64,000 bases of DNA from Chlorocebus sabaeus (lineage: Eukaryota > Chordata > Mammalia > Primates > Cercopithecidae). Below, piece after piece: positions 53,202 through 63,362 of the stretch (the first letter of the stretch is position 1; every line of letters begins with the position of its first letter). The position numbers and the translations under genes are program-made. The stretch lies in assembly GCF_047675955.1 (NCBI RefSeq), contig NC_132931.1, positions 1,736,001 through 1,800,000 on the forward strand, written 5' to 3'. The notes below the pieces were generated by a model that was not told the origin of the DNA, searched no databases, and worked only from the letters and a program-made list of their open reading frames with translations.

Positions 53202-53475
53202 CGGGACAGAGTCTTGCTGTCTTGTCCTGGCTGGAGTGCTATGGGTGATCATGGCTCACTGCGCCCTCCTTCTCCTGGGCTCAAGTGATACTCCTGCCTC
53301 AGTCTCCTGAGTGGCTGGGAGCACAGATGTGCACCACCACACCTGGCTAATTTTTTGATTTTTTGTAGAGGCAGAGTCTCACTTTGTTGCTCAGGCTGGT
53401 CTCGCAGTCCTGGGATCAAGTGATCCTCCCGTCTCGGCCTCCCAGAGTGCTGGGATTAAAGGTGTGAGCCACCCC
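53199..53475 (-). mobile_element. Antisense Alu (old)
   Basis: Full-length diverged antisense Alu ending 'gtgtgagccacccc'. Confidence 0.86.
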
Positions 53476-53855
53476 AAAATAACTGTATTAACTATATTTA
53501 CCACACTGTGCAGTGTAACTCAGAAAAAATATGTTCCTTTTTCTCTAATGGACTTTGTACCCTTTGACCATCATCTCCCTGTTCCCCAACCCCCGCTTCT
53601 GTAACCATAGTTCTGCTCTCTGCTGCAGTGAGTTCCATTGTCTTTTAGATTCCATACAAAAGTGGAATCCTATGTTGTGGTTCTGTGCCTGGCTTATTTC
53701 TCTTAGTATAATGTTCGTTGCGTCTGTCCATGTTGTTGCAAATAGTGCTGCAGTGAACATGGGGGTACAGACATCTCTTTGACAATCTGATTTCAATTTG
53801 GGGGTGTTACATATTCAGTATTGGGATTGCTGGATCATAAAGTAATTCCATTTCT

Positions 53856-54115
53856 AGTTTTTTCTTTCTTTCTTTTTTTTTTCTTTGGGAGACAATCTCG
53901 CTCTGTCGCACAGGTTCAAGCGATCTCCTGCCTCAGCCTTCCGAGTAGCTGAATTACAGGTGCACGCCACTATACCTGGCTAATTTTTTGTATTTTTAGT
54001 AGAGACAGGGTTTCACCATGTTGGTCAGGCTGGTCTTGAACTCCTGACCTCGTGATCCGCCTGCCTCAGCCTCCCAAAGTGCTAGGATTACAGACATGAG
54101 CCACCATGCCCAGCC
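53856..54115 (-). mobile_element. Antisense Alu with internal deletion
   Basis: Part of the first arm is missing: 'gctctgtcgcacaggttcaa' joins the head directly to the middle. Confidence 0.87.
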
Positions 54116-54247
54116 TACTTTTAGTTTTTGAAGAAATTTCTGTACTGTTTTCCATCATGGCTGTACTAATTTACATTCCCACAGTGCATAACGGCTCCCT
54201 TAGCTCCACATTCTCACATACATTTGTCTTTCTTTGATAACAGTCAT

Positions 54248-54303
54248 TCTGACAGGTGTGAGATGATATATCATTGTGGTTTTAATTTGCATTTCTCTAG
54301 TGA
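54248..54303 (+). repeat. 56-bp segment of L1, duplicated at 55552
   Basis: The segment starting tctgacaggtgtgagatgat is identical to 55552-55607. Here it is embedded in continuous L1. Confidence 0.97.
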
Positions 54304-54510
54304 TTGTGAATATGTTGGCCAGCTATATCTGTTGGCCATTTGTCGGTCTTTTGAGAAACATCTGTTCGTGTCCCTTGCCCATTTTTTAATTCCTAGGGAT
54401 TTGGAGAAGATACTTGCAAACTATACATCTGAAAAAGGGTTAATATCCAAAATGTGTACAAAGCTTAAACAACTCAGTAGCAAGAAAACAAAAAATCCAA
54501 TTGAAAAATG

Positions 54511-54817
54511 GGCAGCCAGGCACGGTGGCTCACGCCTGTAATTCTAGCACTTGGGGAGGCCAAGGCCGGTGGATTGCTTGAGGTCAAGAGTTTGAGACTA
54601 ACTTGGCCAACATGGTGCAACCCCGTCTCTACTAAGAGTACAAAAATTAGCTGGGCGTGGTGGCGCATGCTTGTAATCCCAGCTACTCAGGAGGCTGAAG
54701 CAGGAGAATCACTTGAACCTGGGATGCGGAGGTTGCGGTGAGCCAGGATCGTACCACTGCACTCCAGTCTGGGCGACAGAGCAAGACTCCATCTGAAACA
54801 AAAAAAAAAAAAAAAAG
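54511..54817 (+). mobile_element. Alu SINE in L1
   Basis: Full-length sense Alu with 'gaaaaatgg(g/a)ca' on both sides. Confidence 0.9.
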
Positions 54818-54829
54818 AAAGAAGGAAAA

Positions 54830-55645
54830 ATGGACAAAGAACCTTGGCTTTTCTTTAAAAAGAAAAAATGGAAAGAAGGAAAGATAGAGGTTTTAGCATA
54901 CTCAATTTTCATTTAAATTGATTTCGGACGTGAAAATCCTTAAGTTACCTTTCTCATGTACATATCAAATACATTTGACAAGAGGTCTGTAGTGTTTTTT
55001 CTGCGTACGATTACATACCTCAGTGTGATCCTGGGGAGTACATGACATAGCCTTCGAAGCACTGCCATTTGGACTTTTGTGCTGTTTGGTTACAAGTGCT
55101 GTTTTTCAAACATGTCCCAGTCTTACACACTGAGTTTGGTTACAGTAAGATTTCCTATTGAACCTTTAGCTTTTATTTGATCTTGGCATCCCTCATGACT
55201 TGTTTTCTTAAAAATCGATTAAGCCCCACATTATTAAATTTTAATATGGGAGTACTTTTAATTTTGGTATTTAAGATGATCGGCAATTATTTAAAAAACT
55301 AAAGAACAAAGGTAAATTATTTTCCATCTTGAGACTGTAGTGAATTTTTTTAAGAAGCGGGGGGAATGTCGAATGTTACCATGGTTTTGTATCATGATTT
55401 TGAAAATGGAACGATGCATTCATTAACTGTAAGTGAGGAGAAATACATGGGAAGTCTGAGTTTTGGAAGTAAGTCTGGTTCCAGACATGTACTTATATCA
55501 GCCTATGTTCTTTTCCTTTTGTCTTTATGAGACTACTGATGTTGCCTAAACTCTGACAGGTGTGAGATGATATATCATTGTGGTTTTAATTTGCATTTCT
55601 CTAGTGAGAAAAAACTATGCTTTCGCTTGTAATTTCTCATTTGAT
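54830..55645. other. Mostly unique DNA with an embedded L1 splinter
   Basis: No gene seen. The only repeat is the 56-bp L1-derived splinter at 55552-55607, whose flanks are not L1. Confidence 0.5.
55552..55607 (+). repeat. 56-bp exact copy of L1 segment 54248-54303
   Basis: All 56 positions match the segment 1304 bp upstream. Sequence on either side differs immediately. Confidence 0.97.
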
Positions 55646-55949
55646 CTTTTTTTTTTTTTTTTGAGACAGAGTCTCTCCCTGTTACCAAGGCTGGAGTGCA
55701 GTGGTGTGACCATGGCTCACAGTAGCCTTGAACTCTTGGACTCAACTGATCATCCTGCCTTGCCCTCCCAATTAGCTGGGACTATAGGTGAAACCATGCC
55801 CAGCTAATTTTTTTTAATTTGGGGTTTTTTTTTAAGGGACAGGGTCTCACTGTATTGTCCAGGCTGGTCTCGAACTTCTGTGCTCAAGCGATCCTCCGAC
55901 CTTGGCCTCCCAAAGTGTTGGGATTACAGGCGTGAACCACCGCGAGCAG
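55646..55949 (-). mobile_element. Antisense Alu (old)
   Basis: Full-length diverged antisense Alu. Confidence 0.87.
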
Positions 55950-56126
55950 TCTCTCTTTGGTTCCTTTTAAACGGGAGTTATTGTGAAAGTCTGTTCTGCA
56001 CTCTGAATTGTATCACATTAAGAAACAAGACACTATTGGCAGAAGACTGTGCTAGTCTTTGCTTCATACTTTTAACTGATGAATGAGTGCTGAGATGGGA
56101 GTTACCCTGCTAAAGAAATGGAAAAT

Positions 56127-56424
56127 AGGCCGAGCCCAGTAGCTCATGCCTGTAATCCCAGCACTTTGGGAAGCCGAGGCAGGCAGATCATCTGAGGTCA
56201 GGAGTTCAAGACCAGCCTGGCCAACATGGTGAAACCCTGTCTCTACTAAAAATAGAAAAATTAGCTGGGCGTGGTGGTGGGCGCCTGTAATCCCAGCTAC
56301 TCAGGAGGTTAAAGCAGGAGAATCACTTGAACCCAGGAAGCAGAGGTTGCAGTAAGCCGAGATTGCGCCATTGCACTCTAGCCTGGGTGATGAGATTGAA
56401 ACTCAGTCTTCAAAAAAAAAAAGA
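56127..56424 (+). mobile_element. Alu SINE
   Basis: Full-length sense AluS-like element. Confidence 0.9.
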
Positions 56425-56589
56425 GTTAAACATTTTAAACTTCAAAAATGTTGATCTCTTAATTGTGCCTTTGTTAAAGTCAATGACTAAAATACACTTA
56501 GTATATCTATGGTATGTGAGATTGGGTTTTTTTTCCCTTACTTTGGTATTTGACTTGAAACTGTCTTATCAACCTTGGCATTGTGATTG

Positions 56590-56800
56590 ATGACATGGCT
56601 TTTGGGGTCAGATGAATTAAGTCAGAATCCATTTCTGCCATTTATTTGCAGTGTGACCTAGTACAAATTACTGAAGCTCATTTGCTTCAGTTTTCTCATC
56701 TGTAAAGTGGGAATAGTAGTATCTACCTAGCAGTGTTGCAAAGATTAAAAAATATGTTATGTAAAGCGCTTTACATGTGCCTGGGAATGGCATGTTGGCT
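56590..56800 (+). mobile_element. MIR SINE
   Basis: Shows the MIR core and tail: 'tttgcagtgtgacctagtac', 'cagttttctcatctgtaaag', 'tgggaatagtagtatctacc', 'gtaaagcgctttacatgtgc'. Confidence 0.88.
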
Positions 56801-56978
56801 AAGTGGTAGCTGTTAGGAATGCTCTCTTCTCACTGCTTAATCCATGTCACCTGGTTTTTGCCTCTATCACCCTAGTGAAAGGGGTTTTGCTTACATCACT
56901 ATTGATGTCTTGATTGCAAAATTATATGGATGCTTTTCTGCCTTTATCTCATTTGATGGGATTGACTCTTCAAAAAGA

Positions 56979-57292
56979 AATTTTTTTTTCCTTTTTATTT
57001 TCATTTTTTGAGATAGGGTTTAACTCTGTCTCCCAGGCTAGAGTGCAGTGGTGCCGTCACAGCTCACTGCAGCCTCAAACTTCTGGGTTCAGTTGATCCC
57101 TCCACATCAGCCTCCCAAGTAGCTGGGACTACAGGTGTGCACTACCCCACCCAGCTAAATTTTGTATTCTTTGTAGACCCGGGGTCTTCTTGTGTTTCCC
57201 AGGCTGGTCTCGAACTCCTGGGCTCAAGTGATCGGCTGGCCTCAGCCTCCCAGAGTGCTAGAATTACAGGCATGAGCCATTGTGCCCTGCCA
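56979..57292 (-). mobile_element. Antisense Alu (old)
   Basis: Full-length diverged antisense Alu. Confidence 0.87.
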
Positions 57293-57334
57293 GATTGACT
57301 TCTTTTTGCAAACCTATGTCATTTATTGGACCGA

Positions 57335-57560
57335 AGTAGAACTTAATGGGCTCTGAAGGCCAACTGGATTTGAATCCAGGTTCACTTCCCATGTGATCAT
57401 GGACACATTAGCTGACTTCTATATGCCTTAATTTCCCCATCTGAAAAATGTTTTAGGGATCAGAATTGTTTTAGGGATCATACATAATAGGTGCAAAACT
57501 CTTAGAGCAATGCCTCTCTCAAAAAGTAGGCAATGATGGTAGACGTTATTATTGTTAAGC
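57335..57560 (+). mobile_element. MIR SINE
   Basis: MIR-like: 'ggatttgaatccaggttcac', 'cttaatttccccatctgaaa', with a local duplication of ttttagggatca. Confidence 0.75.
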
Positions 57561-57634
57561 ACACTCCCTGTGTCAGGCACTGTCCAAGGTAGGAGGAATG
57601 CAGAAACAATATCATGGAAATGAGAGACAAATTT

Positions 57635-57938
57635 TTGTTTATGTATTTATTTATTTATTGAGACAGAGTCTTGCTCTGGTGCCCAGGCTGGAGTTCAGTG
57701 GCTCGATCTTGGCTCACTGCAACCTCCGCCTCCCAGGTTCAAGTGATTCTTCTGTCTCAGCCTCCTGAGTAGCTGGGATCATAGGCGTACACCACCACGC
57801 CCAGCTAATTTTTGCATTTTTAGTAGAGACAGGGTTTCACCATGTTGGCCAGGATGCTCCCTAACTCCTGTCCTCAGGTGATCCACCCGCCTTGGCCTCC
57901 CAAAATGCTGGAGTTACAGCTGCGAGCACTTGGCTCAG
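57635..57938 (-). mobile_element. Antisense Alu
   Basis: Antisense Alu with a (TTTA)n head and a degraded 3' box. Confidence 0.88.
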
Positions 57939-58082
57939 ATAACAGTTTAACTTGGCTGAGGGAGGCAGTGTCAGTGGGGATGGAGTGAGAGCTGTCTTTG
58001 AGGAGACACTTAAAATGTGGAAATGATAGGACTTGGTAACTGGTTGTAGGAGAGTCAGAGTATCAAGGATGACTGGCAGGAG

Positions 58083-58411
58083 CTGGGCGCAGTGGCTCAT
58101 GTCTGTAATCCCAGCCTTTGGGAGGCTGATGCAGGAGGATCACTTGAGCCCAGGAGTTTGAGACCAGCCTGGGGATTGTGGCAAAATCCTCTCTCTACAA
58201 AAAATACAAAAATTAGCCGAGAGTGGTAGCATGTGCTTGTAGTCCCAGCTACTTGGGAGGCCGAGGTGGGAGGATCGCTTGTGCCTGGGAAGTCAAGGTG
58301 GCTGCCATGCTCGTACCACTGCACTCCAGCCTGGGCACCAGAGCCAGACCCTGTCTCAAAAAAAAAAAGAAAGAAAGAAAGAATGGCAGGACCCTATCTC
58401 AAAAAAAAAGA
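58083..58411 (+). mobile_element. Alu SINE with duplicated tail
   Basis: Full-length sense Alu. After its A-tail, a second scrap (ggaccctatctc plus A9) follows, bounded by repeats of aatg(act)ggcagg. Confidence 0.88.
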
Positions 58412-58429
58412 ATGACTGGCAGGGATCAC

Positions 58430-59242
58430 TAGGTAAATCACCGTGTTTTTCCTTATGGGGAGGAGCCAATTTGTTGCTTTGGGATAAGTTTTGGCCTCGT
58501 TGTCCTTTGGGTCATCTAAGGAGAGAGCTCTAGTCGGTGAGTGAGTGGATCTGGAGGTGAGTGGATACATAAAATGGGGTTAAGGCATGAATGAGTGTGT
58601 CCCCCTTGAGCAGAGGCCCCAGCTGGAACTTGGAAACACCAGCTTTTGAAGGAGCCTGAAAAGGAAGGGGTGGCCAGATGAATGTTAGGAAAACCAGGAG
58701 TGGAAACTGGGAGAGGATCCACCCCACTTCTGTGTCAGATGCTGCAGCAACATGAGTTAGGGACTGTAGCTCCGGCTTTGGACTTGGCAGCCCAGAGATT
58801 ACTGGAGACCTTGAAGTTCTCCTGTGTCTTCATTGCTTCTCACTTCTCTCTCTGAAGGTTCATTCTGCCTGCACTGCTTTGCGGTGGGGCAGGAAGGTGG
58901 TTTCTGCACAGTGCTCGGGGCAACTAGGTGCTGGAGCTTGCACAGGGGTCTTTGATACCAATAAGTGTCTTTAGCTCTAAGTGTTGGATGACTGTTGCTT
59001 ACTAGGCTCAGGGTTTGTAACCCCAGCCTTAAAGCTCTTCGAGGGTCTCAGACATCACAGGATATTTGAGAAATGCTACTTTCTGCTACGTGAAGGTGAG
59101 TTTCTGTCATTCTCTCTTAGCACAAGTCCAATGTATTTCCTTTGGTCGGCATAGAGAGTGGGCTTGCCCATCCTCTCTTCCTCACCTTTCAGAAACTTCC
59201 CATTTAACCTAAGGTAGAAAATCTCATTTAAGATGAATGGTG
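58430..59242. other. Non-Alu intronic or intergenic DNA
   Basis: No gene recognised. Several short open frames on both strands are without motifs. Confidence 0.4.
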
Positions 59243-59531
59243 GGCCTGGTGTGGTGGCTTGCACTTAGAATCCCAGCACTTTGGGAGGCTGAGGCGGGTA
59301 GATCACTTGAAGTCAGGAGTTTGAGACCAGACTGGCCAACATGGTGAAACCCCGTCTCTACTAAAAATACCAGAATTAGCCGGACGTGGTGACATGCGCC
59401 TGTAGTCTCAGCTATTTGGGAGGCTGAGGTAGGAGAATCACTTGAACCCGGGAGGCAGAGGTTGAGCAGAGATCACACTGCTGCATTCCAGCCTGGGTGA
59501 CAACGCGAGACAACATCTCAAAAAAAAAAAG
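59243..59531 (+). mobile_element. Alu SINE
   Basis: Sense Alu with a small deletion in the right arm ('gcagaggttgagcagagatc'). Confidence 0.9.
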
Positions 59532-59701
59532 AACGTTTTTGAAACTATAATAAAGCTAGTTTAAAACTTGGACAAGTAGCCATGTGGTGTACATATGCGG
59601 GCTTTGGAGAGGGAGAGACTGAAAGGTTTCCTGTGTCTGTGGCATAATGAATGTTAACTTACTTTTTTTCTGATAAAATGTTATTAAGTTGCAAAATTAC
59701 A

Positions 59702-60000
59702 TTTTTTTTTGTTTGTTTGTTTTTAATCACTGTGTTAACCAGGTTGGAGTGCAGTGGCATGATCATAGCTCACTATAGCTTTGACCTCCTGGGCTGAGGC
59801 AGTCCTCCCACCTCAGACTCCCAAGTAGCTGGGCCATTGGTGTATACCACCATGCCTAGCTAATTTATTAAAAAATTATTTTTTGTAGAGATAAGGTCTT
59901 GTGTTGGCCAGGCTGGTCTCGAACTCCTGGCCTCAAACAATCCTTCTACCTCAGCCTCCCACAGTGCTGGGATTACAGGTGTGAGTTATTGTGCCCAACC
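59702..60000 (-). mobile_element. Antisense Alu (old)
   Basis: Full-length diverged antisense Alu with a (GTTT)n head. Confidence 0.87.
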
Positions 60001-60017
60001 AGGAGGCCTTCCTCCTT

Positions 60018-60321
60018 TTTTTTTTTTTTTTTTTTTTTTTTTTGAGACGGAGTCTCACTCTGTCACCCAGGCTGGAGTGCAGTGGTGCTATCTTGGCTCA
60101 CTGCAAGCTCCACCTCCTGGGTTCACGCCATTCTCCTGCCTCAGCCTCCCAAGTATCTGGGACTACAGGCGCCCGCCACCACGCCCAGCTAATTTTTTGT
60201 ATTTTTAGTAGAGACGGGGTTTCACCGTGTTAGCCAGGATGGATGGTCTCGATCTCCTGACCTCGTGACCACCCGCCTCGGCCTCCCAAAGTGCAGGTGT
60301 GAGCCACCGTGCCCGGCCGGC
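60018..60321 (-). mobile_element. Antisense AluY
   Basis: Young antisense AluY with a 4-bp stutter (ggatggatgg). The word ggccttcctccttt is present on both sides as its target-site duplication. Confidence 0.92.
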
Positions 60322-60356
60322 CTTCCTCCTTTACTAGCTCCTTTGCTCCCCTTATA

Positions 60357-60434
60357 TTAGGTTGGTACAAAAGTAATCGTGGTTTTTGCCATTACATATT
60401 GTCGAAAACCATGATTCCTTTTGCACCGACCCAA
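60357..60434 (+). mobile_element. MADE1 mariner MITE
   Basis: About 78 bp with terminal inverted repeats: ttaggttggtacaaaagtaa at one end and ccttttgcaccgaccca at the other, around ggtttttgcc. It has the structure of the MADE1/Hsmar1 MITE and TA target dinucleotides near its edges. Transcribed copies fold into miR-548-type hairpins. Confidence 0.92.
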
Positions 60435-60522
60435 TTAACTGTGTTTTTGTTAACTCATGTAATAAAAAGTCAGCATCTCCTCCTCCACCTCTGTCCCTTT
60501 CACCTGAACCAGTAGTATTTTG

Positions 60523-60655
60523 AAAGTTTGTAACACAGCCTTTTCCTGGCTACCTGTAAGGCACTGTGTTCTTTTGCAAACTGTGTGTTGACTGAGATAT
60601 TAGGGTAACCTTGGTATTGCCTTTTGCTTATGTAAAGCACCATCTGTTGTTTACC
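60523..60655 (+). repeat. Diverged direct repeat, copy A
   Basis: Aligns with 61788-61920 at roughly 75-80% by eye (agtttgtaacacagcc, cttggtattgcc, taaagcaccatctg). Confidence 0.7.
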
Positions 60656-60747
60656 TGTTGCCTCAGTTTCTCCATCCCTGTTCTTATCTCCTCACCTCGC
60701 CAGATGGAGGATTGTACAGAGCACAGTTTTCCCTGAGAACTTTTTGT

Positions 60748-61034
60748 TTTTGAGATGCATTCTTGCTCTGACACCCAGGCTGGAGTGCAGTGATGCAATC
60801 ATGACTCACTGCAACCTCCACCTTCTGGGTTCAAGCAATTCTCCTGTCTCAGCCTCCCTATAGCTGGGATTACAGGTGCATGCCACCACTCCCGGGTCAT
60901 TTTTTGTAGTTTTAGTAGAGACAGGAATTCAGTGTGTTGCCCAGACTGGTCTCAAACTCCTGAGCTCAGGCAATCCACCCACCTCAGCCTCCCAAAGTCC
61001 TAGGATTACAGACATGAGCCACCACGCCTGGCCG
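60748..61034 (-). mobile_element. Antisense Alu
   Basis: Full-length antisense Alu. Confidence 0.9.
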
Positions 61035-61085
61035 ATTTTTTTCTTTTTTATGGCAGCTGTATGTGATATTTTAGATTCTGTAGGT

Positions 61086-61376
61086 GTTTGTTTGTTTGTT
61101 TTGAGACAGAGTCTCACTCTGTCTCCCAGGCTGGAGTGTAGTGGCACGATCTCAGCCCACTGCAACCTCCCAGGTTCGAGCAATTCGTGCCTCAGCCTCC
61201 TGAGTAGCTGGGACTACAACCACGTGCCATCACACCTGGCTTATTTTTTGTGTTTTTAGTAGAGACAAGGTTTCACAAGTTGCCCTGGCTGGTCTCAAAC
61301 TCCTGACCTCAGGTGATCTGCTTGCCTCGACCTCCCAAAGTGCTGCGATTATAGGCGTGAGCCACTGTGCCTAGCC
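61086..61376 (-). mobile_element. Antisense Alu
   Basis: Antisense Alu with a (GTTT)n head and small deletions. Confidence 0.9.
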
Positions 61377-61384
61377 CCTGCTTT

Positions 61385-61555
61385 GTTTTGGTGGTTGGGG
61401 GGATAGGATCTCACTCTGTTGCTCAGGCTAGAGTGCAGTGGCGTAATCATAGCTCATTGCAGCCTCATACTCCCAGATTCAAGCCATCCTCCTGCCTCAG
61501 CCCCCCACGTAGCTGGGACTACAGGCGTGTGCCACCATGCCCAGATCTTGTGTTT
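61385..61555 (-). mobile_element. Partial antisense Alu
   Basis: Poly-T-proximal arm only, from 'aggatctcactctgttgctc' to 'ccaccatgcccagatc'. Confidence 0.82.
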
Positions 61556-61559
61556 TTGA

Positions 61560-61922
61560 TAGGTACAATACTGGAGAGAAATCCTACTTTATTCAGTTGT
61601 GCCCTGCTATTGTTGGATATGTAGTTTTCCATTTTTTAACAATTGCAAACACTCCAAAAATAACTCTGAGTAGTTAAATCTTTGGAGCAATGGGTGTTTC
61701 CTTAGTTTAGGTTCTTAGAAGTAGAATGTTGGAGATAAAATATGCCAGATTTTAACACTGTTGATATGTATGGTCAAGTTGGTCTCCAGAAAGTTTATAA
61801 CACAGCCCTTTCCGCGCCCCTTTTTAAGGAACTTGTGTTATTTGTAACTTGTGGGTTGCTAGAGATACCTGTGGGATAGTCTTGGTATTGCATTTTGCTT
61901 GCTTAAAGTGCCATCTGATGTT
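61560..61922 (-). mobile_element. L1-like relic including repeat copy B
   Basis: Diverged antisense L1-like sequence ('tggtcaagttggtctccaga'). Its right part, 61788-61920, is paralogous to 60523-60655. Confidence 0.5.
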
Positions 61923-61924
61923 TA

Positions 61925-62392
61925 GCATCTTCATTGAGTTAGTCTCAGAGATCTAAGGTACTGTGCTGATAGATTTTCATCACGTGTTCTCACATGCTTG
62001 TGAAATTGCCTTTTGGACGTGTTCTACGTACCCTAAATCCCTGGACTTTTCAGTGAGGCAGCTTCCCAGTCATGCTCGTTTGTTTCTTTATCTTGGTCAA
62101 TACCAGGACGCCCTAATTGGAGTTGGAATGAATTTAGGGGGAGGGGTCAGATAGTGTGCTTTCTTTTATCTCTGTTTTTTTTCCTAAACAGAACTTAATT
62201 TATTCATTAATTAAAACTAACATTTGCCACTGTGACGCTCACAGAAACTTTCTTGTAACTCTTTGCAGAAGGAATACATTTATTTAGTCTTCACTGATTT
62301 CCTATTTGAAAACACTTTTGAATGGTAGAAGGGAATTTTATGTTTGTAAAATGTTTGGAATCTTAATAGTTTTATTCAAACATTCTTCTTCT
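61925..62392. other. Unique DNA, no gene seen
   Basis: One 63-codon frame (61963-62154) without motifs. Nothing else supportable. Confidence 0.4.
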
Positions 62393-62708
62393 ATTATTTT
62401 TATTATTATTATTATTGTTATTTTGAGGTGGAGTTTTGCTCTTGTTGCCCAGGCTGGAGTGCAGTGGCACAAAGTCAGCTCACTGCAACCTCTGCCTCCT
62501 GGGTTCAAGTGATTCTGCTGTCTCAGACTCCTGAGTAGCTGGGATTACAGGCGCACGCCACCATGCTCAGCTAATTTTCGTATTTTTAGTAGAAACGGGG
62601 TTTCACTATGTTGGTCAGGCTGGTCTCGAACTCCTGACCTCAGGTGATGCACCCACTTTGGCCTTCCAAAGTGTTGGGATTACAGGCGTGAGCCACTGCG
62701 CCCGACCC
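62393..62708 (-). mobile_element. Antisense Alu with (ATT)n head
   Basis: Full-length antisense Alu preceded by (ATT)n at 62393-62422. Confidence 0.92.
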
Positions 62709-62988
62709 ATTCTTTTGCTTTTTTAGTGACTATAATTGTCGCTATAATTGCTTGTACTGGAAGTTTCCCTAAATTAAATTGGCTTAATTTGACAATATTT
62801 GCCATTTTGTGGGTATTTGTGTTGATATAACTGTTTAAATTCTGGTGTAATGTGCTTTTAATGACTATTAGTTTTCCTTGAAGTGAATTCTGATTCAGAT
62901 TTTTCTACTGTTTTTCTGAACGTTTCATAATTGTAGTTCCAAGAGGTAAATGGTTCCTATTCATTTTTATATAAGGTTAAGGTTTTGG
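62709..62988. other. Unique AT-rich DNA
   Basis: No feature recognised. Confidence 0.4.
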
Positions 62989-63295
62989 GCCAGGTGTGGT
63001 GGTTCACACCTACAATCCCAACACTTTGGGAGGCCAAGGCGGGCATATCTCTTGAGGACAGGAGTTCAAGACAAGTCTGGTCAACATGGTGAAACCCTGT
63101 CTCTACTAAGAAAAATAAATAAATTAGCCAGGCGTAGTGGCATGCGCCTGTAATCTCAGCTACTCAGGAGGTTGAGGCAGGAGAATCACTTGAACCCAGG
63201 AGGCGGAGGTTGCAGTGAGCTGAGATTGTGCCCCTGCACTCTAGCCTAGGCAACAGAGTGAGACTCTTGTGTCCAAAAAAACAAAACAAAAAAAA
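62989..63295 (+). mobile_element. Alu SINE
   Basis: Full-length sense Alu whose A-tail (aaaaacaaaacaaaaaaaa) runs straight into the duplicated 62-63-bp segment. Confidence 0.92.
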
Positions 63296-63358
63296 TGGAC
63301 AAGCACCCAGGCTGGGTAGGTGGGCAGTCAGTGCCTAGAAATATTGGCAGAGGCAGCT
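63296..63358 (+). repeat. 62-63-bp exact copy of 51560-51622
   Basis: Identical segment wedged between an Alu A-tail and L1 sequence, 11.7 kb from its match. Confidence 0.95.
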
Positions 63359-63362
63359 TAGT

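Larger units (their letters stand above)
53476..54510 (-). mobile_element. L1 fragment with an Alu
   Basis: Antisense L1 ORF2/3' region ('tttttgaagaaatttctgta', 'gcatttctctagtgattgtg', 'tcccttgcccattttttaat'). It is broken by an internally deleted antisense Alu at 53856-54115. Confidence 0.85.
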
